Positions 18,688 to 28,055 of a stretch of DNA of 64,000 bases are shown one piece after another (position 1 is the first letter of the stretch; every line of letters begins with the position of its first letter). A program made the position numbers and the translations under genes. The notes under the pieces were generated by a model. It searched no databases. It was not told the origin of the DNA and saw only the letters and a program-made list of their open reading frames with translations. Source of the DNA: Alterinioella nitratireducens (lineage in GTDB: Bacteria > Pseudomonadota > Alphaproteobacteria > Rhodobacterales > Rhodobacteraceae); contig NZ_JABJVX010000002.1 in NCBI RefSeq assembly GCF_013155465.1, positions 1 to 64,000 on the forward strand, read 5' to 3'.

Positions 18688-19521
18688 ATGAAACAAGTCG
18701 AGATCGGGAAGATCGTTGTTGGCAACGATCGCCCCCTGACCCTCATCGCGGGCCCCTGCCAGTTGCAGACCCGCGACCACGCCCACATGATCGCCGGTCG
18801 CATGGCCGAGATCTGCGACCGGGCGGGCGCGCAATATGTCTTCAAGGCCAGCTTCGACAAGGCCAACCGCACCAGCCTGAAGGGCAAGCGCGGCACCGGC
18901 ATCGCGGAAGGGCTGGAGATATTGCAGAGCGTCAAGGACAGCTTCGCCTGCCCGGTCCTGACCGATATCCATACCGAGGCACAATGCGCCGAGGTCGCGC
19001 AAGTGGCCGACATCCTGCAAATCCCCGCCTTCCTGTGCCGCCAGACCGACCTGTTGCTGGCCGCGGGCCAGACCGGCGCGGTGATCAACGTCAAGAAGGG
19101 GCAGTTCCTGGCGCCCTGGGACATGCCCAATGTGGTGGCCAAGATCGAAAGCACCGGCAACACCCGCATCCTGCTGACCGAGCGCGGCACGTCTTTCGGC
19201 TACAACACCCTTGTGGCCGACATGCGCGCCCTGCCGCAGATGATGCAGACCGGCTATCCGGTGGTGATGGACGCCACCCATTCGGTGCAGCAACCCGGCG
19301 GGCAAGGCGGATCGTCGGGCGGTCAGCGTGAATTTGCCCCGGTCATGGCGCGCGCCGCCGTCAGCCTCGGCATCGGGGCGGTCTTCATCGAGACGCACGA
19401 AGACCCGGACACCGCTCCCTCGGACGGCCCCAACATGATCCCGCTCGACCGGATGGAGGCGCTGGTGCAGGGCCTGATGCAGTTCGACCGACTCGCCAAG
19501 GCCGACCCGATCCGCATCTGA
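18688..19521 (+). CDS. kdsA: 3-deoxy-8-phosphooctulonate synthase
   Basis: A 277-residue Kdo-8-phosphate synthase that condenses phosphoenolpyruvate and arabinose-5-phosphate. [14 protein letters not shown] near residues 20-33, [18 protein letters not shown] (about 53-70) and [18 protein letters not shown] near 197-214 are typical. The start is the ATG at 18688, four bases after the KpsE-type gene. Kdo serves lipid A core and also the poly-Kdo linker of group 2 capsules, so its place right after the capsule export genes suggests supply for capsule assembly. Confidence 0.96.
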   Translation: MKQVEIGKIVVGNDRPLTLIAGPCQLQTRDHAHMIAGRMAEICDRAGAQYVFKASFDKANRTSLKGKRGTGIAEGLEILQSVKDSFACPVLTDIHTEAQCAEVAQVADILQIPAFLCRQTDLLLAAGQTGAVINVKKGQFLAPWDMPNVVAKIESTGNTRILLTERGTSFGYNTLVADMRALPQMMQTGYPVVMDATHSVQQPGGQGGSSGGQREFAPVMARAAVSLGIGAVFIETHEDPDTAPSDGPNMIPLDRMEALVQGLMQFDRLAKADPIRI

Positions 19522-19599
19522 AGGTGCAATCCGCACTTTTCCACGAGGGTCGAAACCCCTAGGATCACCGGCATATTTCCAGATCGCCGGTGATTTTCC

Positions 19600-20898
19600 A
19601 TGCGTCTCATTCTTCTGCTCGCCCTCCTTGCCCTGCCTCTGCCCGCGCTGGCGCAGGACGCCGCCCAACCCGAGGGCACGATCTCGGTCGAGAACTCGCT
19701 GGAGGAGGACGCCGCCATCGCGGTGCGCATCCGCGAGATCATTCGCCAGCTCGACGGCTATGACGACGTCACCGTCTATGTCGCCAACGGCATCGTCACC
19801 CTGCGCGGCACCACGCTGGACGCGGCCACGGCCTCCGCGCTGAACGGGCTGGTCTCGCGGGTCGAAGGCGTCGTCGCGATCGAGAACGAGGTCGAGGAGA
19901 CCACCGATGTCGTCGAACGCCTGACCCCTGCGGTGGAACGCCTGCGGGCCCGCACCATGCAATTCATCTCCTTCCTGCCGCTGATGCTGATCGCTGTCGT
20001 GGCGGGCCTTCTGGTGATGTGGTTCGGCTTCTTCATCGCGCGCCGCAAGAACCCCTGGGACCGCATGGCCCCCAATGCCTTCATCGCCGATATCTACCGC
20101 CAGATCACCCGGCTCTTCTTTGTCGTCATGGGTGTGGTTATGGCGCTGGACCTTCTCAACCTCACGGCCCTTCTGTCCACCATCCTGGGCGCCGCCGGGA
20201 TCGTCGGCCTCGCCATCGGCTTTGCGGTGCGCGACACGGTGGAAAACTTCATCGCCTCGATCATGCTGTCGATGCGCCAGCCCTTCCGCCCCAAGGACCT
20301 GGTCGAGATCGAGGGCGATACCGGCCATGTCATCCGCCTGACCAGCCGCGCCACGATCCTGCTGTCGCCCGACGGCAACCACATCCGCATTCCCAACGCG
20401 ACGGTGTTCAAGGCGCGGATCGTGAATTTCACCCGCAATGACGAACGCCGCTTCACCTTCACCCTCGGCATCGACGCCAATGCCGACCCCGCCGAGGCGC
20501 AGAACATCATCCTGGCCGCATTGGCCGAGCTTCCCTTCCTGCTGACCACCCCCGGCCCCTCCACCTGGGTCGAGGAGGTCGGCGACAGCAATATCACCAT
20601 CACCGCGGCGGCCTGGGTCAAGCAGCATGAAACCGGCCTCTTCATGGCCCGCGGCGAGGCGATCCGCATGGCCAAGGCAAGGCTGGAGGAGGCCGGGATC
20701 ACCCTGCCCGAGCCGACCTACCGCCTGATCACCCAACCCGCCGAGACCGCCAAGCCAGCGCCCGCCCCCGAGGCCGCCCCAGCCGTGGCCCTGCCCGTGC
20801 GCGACGAGGAAACCCAGGAGCTGGAACGCATCGTCGACGCCGAACGCGCCGACACGCAGCACAAGGATCTGCTGGCGCATGAAGCCCCGCAGGAATAG
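19600..20898 (+). CDS. BON domain plus MscS-family mechanosensitive channel
   Basis: A 432-residue membrane protein with a signal peptide (MRLILLLALLALPLPALA), then a BON-like domain with VTVYVANGIVTLRG about residues 48-100. A helix near 120-145 follows, and then an MscS core with AAGIVGLAIGFAVRDTVENFIASIML (third helix, about 197-222) and the cytoplasmic beta domain. The C-terminal 45 residues are Ala/Pro/Glu-rich. MscS channels release solutes on hypo-osmotic shock; the BON domain may contact membrane or wall. It is a single gene with a terminator overlapping its stop. Confidence 0.92.
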   Translation: MRLILLLALLALPLPALAQDAAQPEGTISVENSLEEDAAIAVRIREIIRQLDGYDDVTVYVANGIVTLRGTTLDAATASALNGLVSRVEGVVAIENEVEETTDVVERLTPAVERLRARTMQFISFLPLMLIAVVAGLLVMWFGFFIARRKNPWDRMAPNAFIADIYRQITRLFFVVMGVVMALDLLNLTALLSTILGAAGIVGLAIGFAVRDTVENFIASIMLSMRQPFRPKDLVEIEGDTGHVIRLTSRATILLSPDGNHIRIPNATVFKARIVNFTRNDERRFTFTLGIDANADPAEAQNIILAALAELPFLLTTPGPSTWVEEVGDSNITITAAAWVKQHETGLFMARGEAIRMAKARLEEAGITLPEPTYRLITQPAETAKPAPAPEAAPAVALPVRDEETQELERIVDAERADTQHKDLLAHEAPQE

Positions 20899-20920
20899 CC
20901 GCGGGCGCGGGGCATTTTTT
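20884..20920 (+). terminator. Intrinsic terminator overlapping the MscS-gene stop
   Basis: GCCCCGC (20884-20890) pairs with GCGGGGC (20907-20913), followed by A and six T residues. The left arm is inside the last codons of the channel gene, and the structure ends 53 bases before tRNA-Gln. Confidence 0.75.
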
Positions 20921-20973
20921 GACCGAAAGGTCTTGATCCCCCGCCCCAGCTTGCGTAACTAGCGCTGCACAGT

Positions 20974-21048
20974 TGGGGTGTAGCCAAGCGGTAAGGCATC
21001 GGTTTTTGGTACCGTGTATCGTAGGTTCGAATCCTACCACCCCAGCCA
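20974..21048 (+). tRNA. tRNA-Gln (anticodon TTG)
   Basis: A 75-base tRNA whose acceptor arms TGGGGTG and CACCCCA pair fully, followed by G73 and an encoded CCA. The anticodon loop TTTTGGT carries TTG at 21006-21008, flanked by CGGT/ACCG, and the T arm GTAGGTTCGAATCCTAC is canonical. Everything from its 3' end to about 32.5 kb looks like inserted sequence, so this tRNA is a plausible attachment site. I found no repeat of its 3' end at the far border. Confidence 0.97.
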
Positions 21049-21220
21049 GCCACTCTCCTGATTCCAGACCGTGCAGAGTGTCCCTCACATAGTGGCGTAT
21101 TTTCAAACGGATGTGTGGATAGCGTTCTGGCGTAGACCGGGACCGGGCCTCGAACAGGGCCCGATATCGCCGGAAGTCTGGGCCCGGCACTTTCGCGATA
21201 CGAAGGTGAGAGATGTCGGA

Positions 21221-21475
21221 TCAGAGCGTGGTGATCAGCTGGCGCTGTTCAGCCCAGTCCGTTGGAAGGTCGTGACGGACACACCAGTCGGACCTAAGGC
21301 CCGGAGGCTGTCTTCCATCCATTACATCGCGGGTAATGTCCGGTGCCAGAAAGGCGAGACCGACGATCTGCTGGATGCGGCGCTTCGATTCACTCTCTGT
21401 TTCGGCAATATCTGAGAACGTTTCACCGGCCCTGATCCGCGCGAACCAGGCATGGGCCTTTGAGGTGCTTCCCAA
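21221..21475 (-). pseudogene. C-terminal fragment of a large serine recombinase
   Basis: About 85 residues remain, including LAFLAPDITRDVMDG and LPTDWAEQRQL. These match the C-terminal tail of resolvase/invertase-type large serine recombinases common on Rhodobacterales islands (helix-turn-helix stretch, then LAFLAPDIVEAIL...LPLDWAEQR). The stop at 21221 looks native. Upstream the frame is broken (TGA a few codons before 21500) and the catalytic serine domain is absent. It lies about 170 bases from tRNA-Gln, pointing inward, as expected for a decayed island integrase. Confidence 0.7.
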
Positions 21476-21499
21476 TTCGTGGTCGATGCCCGGATTTTC

Positions 21500-21955
21500 T
21501 GAGCTTCATTCTGCTCCTGCGGATATGGTCTCATACATGCCGGATGCCGGAGGAGTTCGAGGCGGTCTGGCCAAACCTCGGCGATGTCAGCTTCGTCTCG
21601 ACCCTGTCCAGGCAAGGTCAAACCCCGCTTGCTCGACAGCGCGATTTGATCCGCGACGTCGGCAAGACCTGCGACCAGAACAAGGCCGCTTCTTCGAGCC
21701 GAAGCGCGAGCGTCATCTGCACCAAAGAGAACCGCAAAAGCCTCACCGGCCTGTCGGGCCGAGCCCGGTTGGCGGGCCGTCTCCGACCCGTTCTCCTGTC
21801 GGTTGCGACCACGTGCTGCAGGGTCGGATCGAAGCGAGTCATCTGTATCGAGATTTTGAATGAAGCCTATTCAGTAATTAAAGTTTACTTTGATTTTCGT
21901 GGGGGCGAATGTCCTGACAGCCACTGGCCAGCCATCTGAAAGGGGATCTCAACCC
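21500..21955. other. Gene-poor decayed stretch and iorA upstream region
   Basis: No reading frame here is convincing on either strand. The segment has lower GC than its surroundings, especially 21855-21900 with several A/T-rich runs that may hold the promoter for iorA. Fragments of the damaged recombinase element may extend into it. AGGGG at 21941-21945 is the likely ribosome binding site for iorA. Confidence 0.4.
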
Positions 21956-24106
21956 ATGGAAGTCTCGTTCGCCAAGGAAATCGAGAAGTTGAAGCTCGGG
22001 GATGGCGAGACCTTCGAGGGTGAGGGGATCCTGGCCGTTACCAAGGCGCTTCTGCAGTCCGGTGTCTCCTATATCGGAGGCTATCAGGGCGCGCCTGTGT
22101 CCCATCTGATCGACGTCATGGTGCAGGCCGCGCCGCAGATGGCCGAACTGGGCGTGCACGTAGAGCCCTGCACGAACGAAGCCTCTGCCGCGGCCATGCT
22201 AGGCGCGTCGATCATGTATCCGGTGCGCGGCGCTGTGACCTGGAAATCCATCGTCGGCACCAATGTGGCGGCGGATGCGCTGTCGAACCTTGCCTCACCC
22301 GGTGTGATGGGCGGCACCTTGATCGTGGTGGGGGAGGATTTCGGCGAAGGCTCCTCTGTCATCCAGGAACGCACGCACGCTTTCGCGATGAAATCCACCC
22401 TGTGCCTGATGGATCCGCGCCCGAACCTGACCAGTATCGTCAATGCGGTGGAGACGTCGTTCGAACTGTCCGAGGCGTCCAACACCCCGGTCATGATGGA
22501 ACTGCGCATCCGCGCCTGCCACGTGCAGGGCAGTTTCCAGGCCAAGGATAATGTGGCGGCCGACATCTCGATGACGCAGCTCCTGGCCGAACCTGCGCCG
22601 CATGTCTACGAACAGCTTGCCCACCCGCCCGCGACCTTCGGGCACGAGCGCAAGAAAAGCGGCGAACGGATGCAGGCCGCGCGGGATTTCATTCGCGATC
22701 GCGGCTTGAACGAGCTGTTCGAGGGCCGGATGCACAAGGATGTGGGCCTGATCGTCCAGGGCGGTCTCTACAACGCGTTGATGCGCGCCCTGGAGGAGCT
22801 TGGACTTGCCGATGCGGCGGGCAATTGCGACCTGCCGATCATGGCGCTGAATGTCGTCTATCCGCTGGTCCCCGACGAGATCACCGCCTTCGTGGAAGGC
22901 AAGCGCGCAGTGATGGTGCTGGAAGAGGGCCAGCCGGAGTTCATCGAGAACGAGATCGGCACGATCCTGCGCCGAGCGGGCTGTGACGTGACACTTGCGG
23001 GCAAGGACATCATGCCATTGGCAGGCGAATATTCCGCGCCGGTCCTGCTGGAGGGGGTGGGTGCCTTTCTGCGCCGACATTTGCCGTCGCTTGGCAATGT
23101 CCTGGGGGAGCAGGACTATGACGCAGAGGTGCAGGGCCTGAAGGAACAGGCCGCCAGGCTGCTTGGTGCCCCCGTGCCGCCGCGTCCGCCGGGGTTCTGC
23201 ACCGGATGCCCGGAACGGCCTTTCTTCTCGGCCTTGAAACTGACCGAGCGCGAGATCGGCAAGGTGCATTACTCCGCCGATATCGGCTGCCATGCCTTCG
23301 CAACGTTCGCGCCCTTCAACTTCGGCAACTCGATCCTTGGCTACGGGATGAGTCTCGCCTCGAACGCCTCTGTCGCGTCCTTTCAGAAAAAGCCGCCGCT
23401 TGCGGTCATGGGCGATGGCGGTTTCTGGCATAACGGATTGCTGTCGGGGGTGGCGTCGCGGCTGCTCAATGGTGGTGACGGTGTCCTGGTGATCATGAAG
23501 AACGGCTATACCTCGGCCACCGGCACGCAGGAGGTCATCTCCTCCCCCGATCCGGCGCTGAAGCTGAAAGCGGCCGAGAAAAGCGCGACCCATGGCGAAA
23601 CCACCATCGAGGATGCGCTGAAAGGCGTTGGTGTGAAGTGGCAGCGCACAGTGCACACCTATGGCGTGGCCAAGATGCGGGACACGTTGCTGGAGGCGTT
23701 CCGGTCCCCGTTCAAGGGGCTCAAGGTCATCGTGGCCGAGGGAGAATGTCAGCTCGAAAGACAACGCCGCATCAAACCCATCCGCGCCAAGGCGCTGGCG
23801 GCGGGCGAGCGTGTGGCGCGTGACCGGTTCGGGATCGATGAGGATACCTGCACCGGCGATCATTCCTGCATCCGCCTGTCCGGGTGCCCGACCCTGACGG
23901 TCAAACCGGCCTCGGACCCGCTGAAGACCGACCCGGTAGCCCATGTCACCAATGGCTGTGTCGGTTGTGGATTATGTGGCGAGGTCGCCCATGCGGCGAC
24001 GCTCTGCCCATCTTTCTGGAAGGCCACGATCATATCGAACCCGACCTGGTGGGACAGGGCCAAGGCGCGCTTCAGCGCGACCCTGGCCCGAGGGACAGTG
24101 GCATGA
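21956..24106 (+). CDS. iorA: Indolepyruvate ferredoxin oxidoreductase, alpha (TPP) subunit
   Basis: A 716-residue subunit of the enzyme that oxidatively decarboxylates aryl pyruvates (indolepyruvate, phenylpyruvate) to aryl-acetyl-CoA and reduces ferredoxin. It has an N-terminal pyrimidine-binding domain (VSYIGGYQGAPVSHLID) and a TPP-binding motif GDGGFWHNGLLSG near residue 486. The C-terminal cluster domain has CVGCGLC at 668-674 with C684, plus CTGDHSC near 632. The cluster region seems to have fewer Cys than a full 2[4Fe-4S] ferredoxin domain. The ATG at 21956 gives a normal length. Its stop overlaps iorB as ATGA. Confidence 0.93.
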   Translation: MEVSFAKEIEKLKLGDGETFEGEGILAVTKALLQSGVSYIGGYQGAPVSHLIDVMVQAAPQMAELGVHVEPCTNEASAAAMLGASIMYPVRGAVTWKSIVGTNVAADALSNLASPGVMGGTLIVVGEDFGEGSSVIQERTHAFAMKSTLCLMDPRPNLTSIVNAVETSFELSEASNTPVMMELRIRACHVQGSFQAKDNVAADISMTQLLAEPAPHVYEQLAHPPATFGHERKKSGERMQAARDFIRDRGLNELFEGRMHKDVGLIVQGGLYNALMRALEELGLADAAGNCDLPIMALNVVYPLVPDEITAFVEGKRAVMVLEEGQPEFIENEIGTILRRAGCDVTLAGKDIMPLAGEYSAPVLLEGVGAFLRRHLPSLGNVLGEQDYDAEVQGLKEQAARLLGAPVPPRPPGFCTGCPERPFFSALKLTEREIGKVHYSADIGCHAFATFAPFNFGNSILGYGMSLASNASVASFQKKPPLAVMGDGGFWHNGLLSGVASRLLNGGDGVLVIMKNGYTSATGTQEVISSPDPALKLKAAEKSATHGETTIEDALKGVGVKWQRTVHTYGVAKMRDTLLEAFRSPFKGLKVIVAEGECQLERQRRIKPIRAKALAAGERVARDRFGIDEDTCTGDHSCIRLSGCPTLTVKPASDPLKTDPVAHVTNGCVGCGLCGEVAHAATLCPSFWKATIISNPTWWDRAKARFSATLARGTVA

Positions 24107-25578
24107 GCGATGTGGTGCGCATTCTGGTCGCCGCGCTCGGCGGCGAAGGCGGCGGGGTTCTGACCAGTTGGATCGTGGCCGCCGCGCGGGCGGCTGGCAA
24201 GGAGGTGCAGGCGACTTCGGTGCCCGGCGTGGCGCAACGCACGGGATCGACCAGCTACTACATCGAGATCGCGGAACCGGGGCAGGGGGCGGTGTTCAGC
24301 CTCGTGCCACTGCCCGCGCGTATCGACGTGGTGCTGGCCAGCGAATTGGTGGAAGCCGCCCGTTGCATGGCAGGCGGTTTCGTGTCGCCTGACCTGACCA
24401 CGCTGATCGCCTCGACCAACCGGGTCTATTCAACCGCCGAGAAGATCAAGTTGGGCGATGGCCGTTATTCGGAAAACAAAATGCGCGAGGCGGCCCAGGC
24501 CATGGCCAGGACCGCGCATCTGCTGGATCTCGACGCCCTGGCGACCGCAAACCGCACCTTCATCTCTGCGACCATGTTTGGGGCGTTGATGGGGGCCGAC
24601 GTTTTGCCATGGAGTGATGAGGTATCGCTCTCCGTCATCGGCGGCAACCAGGCCTCGATCGATGGGGCCCGTGCGGCGGCCGAGGCGGTCCGAAACCCGA
24701 TGCACGCGCCGGACGCGACTGCCGCTGCACCTGCCGCGATGCATCTCGAAGGGTTGCCGCCCGAGGTGCAGACCATTGTGGGCCACGGACATGACCGGAC
24801 CGTCGATTTTCAGGATGCGGCTTATGGCCAGGACTACCTCACCCATGTCGCGGGGCTGGCCGCTGTCACGGATATGGCGGATCACCGCGCTGTCTATGCC
24901 CTGTCCGAGGCCGCCCGCCGACTGGCCCTGTGGATGGCTTACGAGGATGTGGCTCGCGTGGCGGATCTCAAGACCCGGCCCGAACGGTTTGCGCGCATCC
25001 GCGACGAGGCAGAGGTGACGCCCGATCAGGTGCTGTGGGTGACGGAATACCTCAAACCCCGCGCCGAGGAGGTTGCCGACATCCTGCCCGTGGGTCTGGG
25101 GGCCTGGGTCATGCGGCGGGTTGCTCGGGGCAGGGGGCTGCCCTTTACCGGGCGGGGCGTCCATATCCGCTCGAACGGAGTCTTTGGCTATCGCCTGTTG
25201 CGCCTTGTGGCGGGAATGGGCCGCTGGCGCCGCCGCTCGTTCAGGTTCCGCGCCGAGATGGAAGACATCGCGCAATGGCTTGAAGCTATGAGGACCGCGC
25301 TTGGCCGGGATGCCGGGTTTGCCTCTGTGCTGGCGGAACTGCCGCGCGTGCTGAAAGGCTATTCCGACACGCAACAGCGCGGCAAGGCGGCCTATTCGAA
25401 GATCATGCACGGCATTGTCCTGCCCGCGATCGCCGCGGGCCAAGAGGCGCAAACCGCCCAGACCCTGCGCCATGCCGTTGCAGCGGCCCTGGCCGACGAA
25501 GATCACGCGGCGCTCGATGCCATCTTGTCCGGGGCTGAGGCCCCCGATCCGCGCATCCCCAATCTGCGGAGCGCCTGA
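24103..25578 (+). CDS. iorB: Indolepyruvate oxidoreductase subunit beta with C-terminal DUF6537
   Basis: A 491-residue partner of IorA. Residues 1-190 form the 2-oxoacid:acceptor oxidoreductase gamma domain (RILVAALGGEGGGVLTSWI, then SVPGVAQRTGSTSYYIE). The remaining 300 residues match the DUF6537 extension seen in alphaproteobacterial IorB proteins. The gamma domain completes the CoA-dependent reaction of the complex. Translation is coupled to iorA by ATGA. The thioesterase gene begins three bases after its stop, so the product acyl-CoA may be hydrolysed by the neighbour. Confidence 0.9.
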   Translation: MSDVVRILVAALGGEGGGVLTSWIVAAARAAGKEVQATSVPGVAQRTGSTSYYIEIAEPGQGAVFSLVPLPARIDVVLASELVEAARCMAGGFVSPDLTTLIASTNRVYSTAEKIKLGDGRYSENKMREAAQAMARTAHLLDLDALATANRTFISATMFGALMGADVLPWSDEVSLSVIGGNQASIDGARAAAEAVRNPMHAPDATAAAPAAMHLEGLPPEVQTIVGHGHDRTVDFQDAAYGQDYLTHVAGLAAVTDMADHRAVYALSEAARRLALWMAYEDVARVADLKTRPERFARIRDEAEVTPDQVLWVTEYLKPRAEEVADILPVGLGAWVMRRVARGRGLPFTGRGVHIRSNGVFGYRLLRLVAGMGRWRRRSFRFRAEMEDIAQWLEAMRTALGRDAGFASVLAELPRVLKGYSDTQQRGKAAYSKIMHGIVLPAIAAGQEAQTAQTLRHAVAAALADEDHAALDAILSGAEAPDPRIPNLRSA

Positions 25579-25580
25579 CC

Positions 25581-26003
25581 ATGCTGACCAGCCGACGGAC
25601 TGTCTTGATTGAATGGGGCGATTGCGACCCCGCTGATATCGTTTTCTACCCCAACTATTTCCGCTGGTTCGATGCCTCGACCGCCGCGCATTTCAGGTCG
25701 GCGGGATTGCCGAAGCCGAAACTGGTGACCGATTACAATGTCGTCGGCTTCCCGATGGTCGATACCCGGGCGCGGTTCCTTGTCCCGTCGCGCTATGGCG
25801 ACGAGGTTGTGATCGAAACCCGGATCGCCGCCTTTGGCCGGTCGAGCTTCGAGGTCGAACACAGACTGATGCGGGGCGACGTGCTGGCCGTCGAAGGCTT
25901 CGAAAAACGGGTTCTGGTTGCGAAATCGGCAGATGGCGCGGGGCTGAAATCCGTGCCGGTGCCCGAGGATGTCCGGGCGCTGTTCACCGGGGACGACACA
26001 TGA
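25581..26003 (+). CDS. Hotdog-fold acyl-CoA thioesterase, 4-hydroxybenzoyl-CoA thioesterase family
   Basis: A 140-residue single hotdog domain. WGDCDPADIVFYPNYFRWFD near residues 12-31 aligns with the active-site stretch of Pseudomonas-type 4-hydroxybenzoyl-CoA thioesterase; Asp16 is the expected nucleophile or general base. It hydrolyses an aromatic or short acyl-CoA. Placed between iorB and a reductase gene, it probably acts on the acyl-CoA formed by IorAB or on a later intermediate. The stop overlaps the next gene by four bases. Confidence 0.88.
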   Translation: MLTSRRTVLIEWGDCDPADIVFYPNYFRWFDASTAAHFRSAGLPKPKLVTDYNVVGFPMVDTRARFLVPSRYGDEVVIETRIAAFGRSSFEVEHRLMRGDVLAVEGFEKRVLVAKSADGAGLKSVPVPEDVRALFTGDDT

Positions 26004-26941
26004 AGATCGTGGTTCTGGGAGCAGGGGCCATGGGGTCCGTCTTTGGCGCGCGGTTGCACTTGGGCGGAGCCGAGGTCACGCTGCTCGATGTGAACGAGGC
26101 CCATATCGCGGCAGTGCGCGAAACCGGCCTCAGCGTGGCGTTGGATGAAGGCACTCAGGTGCTGGACATCCCGATCATGCGGCCCGAGGTGTTCGTGGAC
26201 CCTTCCGATCTGATCCTGCTCTTCACCAAGATCTTCCACACCGATGCGGCGCTGCAAACGATCCGGCGGCATCTGAACAGTACCCCGGTGCTTAGCCTGC
26301 AGAACGGCATTGGCAACGTGGAACGGATAGCCCGACATCTGCCGATGGAGCGGATTCTCATCGGTATGACGATGACGCCCGCGGAATTCATCGCCCCTGG
26401 CAAGGTCGCGTCATACGGGCCAGCGACCACGCAATTCCATGCCGCCGATGGCCAGCACCGCCAGCTGCTGGACGACATCGCCGCAGCCATGCGGGCCGGT
26501 GGCATCGACGCGGCGATCGACCCCGATATTCAGGCCGCGATCTGGGAAAAGGCCGCCTTCAACTGCGCCATGAACGGGCTCTGCGCCCTCTCGAACGCGA
26601 CGCCAGGGGCCATCGGTGCCTCCGAGGCGGGCCGAACCCTGGCCTTCGAGGTTGCCGACGAAGCCGTCTCGGTGGCGCGGGCCAGCGGTGTCGCGGCCGA
26701 CCCGGACAAGGTCAGGGCGCTGATGCGTCACGCTTTCGCGCAACACGTGTTTCACGAGGCCTCGATGCTCCAGGACCGCAAGGCCGGACGCCGCACCGAG
26801 ATAGACGCGCTGAACGGGGCCGTTTCCGAGACGGCGGCGCGGCTTGGCATCGCCACACCGGCCAACAACACGATTGCGCGTCTCGTGCGCCTGTTCGAGG
26901 ACGCGAAAGACTGGATGACGCATCACCAATCCAAGGCATGA
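26000..26941 (+). CDS. 2-dehydropantoate 2-reductase family oxidoreductase
   Basis: A 313-residue ketopantoate reductase (PanE/ApbA) family protein. GAGAMGSVFGARLHLGG (residues 7-23) is the NADPH Rossmann motif. IWEKAAFNCAMNGLCALSNATPG near residues 178-200 carries the conserved Lys and Asn of the active site. No other pantothenate genes are nearby. In a catabolic operon such proteins often reduce another 2-oxoacid, so a role with the IorAB substrate family is more likely than pantothenate synthesis. That role is inference. ATGA-coupled to the thioesterase gene. Confidence 0.82.
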   Translation: MKIVVLGAGAMGSVFGARLHLGGAEVTLLDVNEAHIAAVRETGLSVALDEGTQVLDIPIMRPEVFVDPSDLILLFTKIFHTDAALQTIRRHLNSTPVLSLQNGIGNVERIARHLPMERILIGMTMTPAEFIAPGKVASYGPATTQFHAADGQHRQLLDDIAAAMRAGGIDAAIDPDIQAAIWEKAAFNCAMNGLCALSNATPGAIGASEAGRTLAFEVADEAVSVARASGVAADPDKVRALMRHAFAQHVFHEASMLQDRKAGRRTEIDALNGAVSETAARLGIATPANNTIARLVRLFEDAKDWMTHHQSKA

Positions 26942-27020
26942 CGCAGAAAAGGCTTGCCATGAGAGGGGGGCGCGTCTTCGATGACTGTAACCGACGAACC
27001 AAAAAGGGGAGGAGACCCAC

Positions 27021-28055
27021 ATGAACTATCTTGCACTGACAGGCACCCTTGCCGGCGCGCTGTCGCTGGCAACGGCCGCCTCGGCCCAGGAATACACATT
27101 CCGCCTGCACCATCTGCTGAGCGCACAGGCCCCTGCCCATACCCAGATGCTGGTGCCTTGGGCCGAGCGGATCGAGGAAATGTCCGAAGGTCGCGTCGAG
27201 ATCGAGATCTTTCCGGCCATGACCCTCGGCGGTGCCCCGCCCGAACTGATCAGCCAGGTCCGTGACGGCGTGGTCGATCTGATCTGGACGGTCAACGGCT
27301 ACACGCCGGGTCTGTTCCCGCGCACCGAGGTGTTCGAACTGCCCTTCGTCTACGTGAACGATCCGGTCGCGGCGAACCTTGCGATGTATGACATGTTCGA
27401 GGAGTACCTGGCCGAGGAATACCAGGGCGTCGAGGTCATGTTCCTGCATGTCCACGCGGGCCAGGGCATTCACATGGTCGAAACAGAAACCCGCAGCCCG
27501 GCCGATTTCGAGGGCCTGCGGATGCGTATCCCGACCCGCACCGGATCGTGGATCATCGAGGCGCTCGGCGCGACCCCGGTGGCGATGCCGGTGCCGGACC
27601 TGCCGCAGGCGCTGCAAACCGGTGTCGTCGATGGGGCCTTCATCCCGTGGGAGATCATCCCGCCGCTGCGGATCCAGGAGCAGACCGAGTTCCAGATCGA
27701 AGGCTACGACATGGCCCGTTTCGGTACCACCACCTTCCAGGTGTCGATGAACGCCGATCGCTGGAACGGATTGCCCGAGGACATCCAGGCCATTTTCCGC
27801 GAAGCGTCCAACCGCGAATGGTGGGGGCAGGTCGGTGAGATCTGGCGCAACTCGGACAATTTCGGGATCAACATGGCGGTCGAGGCGGGCAATACCCACG
27901 TCGTCCTCAGCGAGGATGAGACCGAGGCCTTCCGTGTGGCGCTGGAGCCGGTGGTCGATCGCTGGATCGAGGAAGTATCCGGCATGGGCATCGAAGGCGA
28001 AGCCCTTGTAGAAGCCGCACGTGAGGCGATCGCGGCGAACGCTTCGGACATGTGA
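27021..28055 (+). CDS. dctP: TRAP transporter substrate-binding protein DctP
   Basis: A 344-residue periplasmic binding protein with a signal peptide (MNYLALTGTLAGALSLATAASA, cut before QEYTF). The fold signature includes FRLHHLLSAQAPAHTQML, RIPTRTGSWIIEALGATPVAMPVPDL (about 166-191) and the ligand-contact Arg of the MRIPT stretch. GALIPWE-type sequence appears as GAFIPWEIIPPL. It delivers an organic acid to DctQM. AGGAG lies eight bases ahead of the ATG. The 79-base gap after the reductase gene may hold a promoter, but read-through from iorA is also possible. Confidence 0.93.
   Translation: MNYLALTGTLAGALSLATAASAQEYTFRLHHLLSAQAPAHTQMLVPWAERIEEMSEGRVEIEIFPAMTLGGAPPELISQVRDGVVDLIWTVNGYTPGLFPRTEVFELPFVYVNDPVAANLAMYDMFEEYLAEEYQGVEVMFLHVHAGQGIHMVETETRSPADFEGLRMRIPTRTGSWIIEALGATPVAMPVPDLPQALQTGVVDGAFIPWEIIPPLRIQEQTEFQIEGYDMARFGTTTFQVSMNADRWNGLPEDIQAIFREASNREWWGQVGEIWRNSDNFGINMAVEAGNTHVVLSEDETEAFRVALEPVVDRWIEEVSGMGIEGEALVEAAREAIAANASDM

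Noticed and set aside
18547-20880. A 777-codon open frame antisense to kdsA and the MscS-type gene
   Set aside because: It mirrors the codon structure of two well-supported plus-strand genes in GC-rich DNA and has no recognisable domain. Similar long antisense frames at 2893-4350, 7670-9574 and 16947-19190 were dropped for the same reason.
20729-21190. Minus-strand frame through tRNA-Gln with GVVGFEPTIHG-type sequence
   Set aside because: This is the well-known artefact made by translating the reverse complement of a tRNA gene.
21071-21939. Plus-strand frames between tRNA-Gln and iorA
   Set aside because: None has a family-like sequence or good start context. The minus-strand recombinase tail explains part of the region better.
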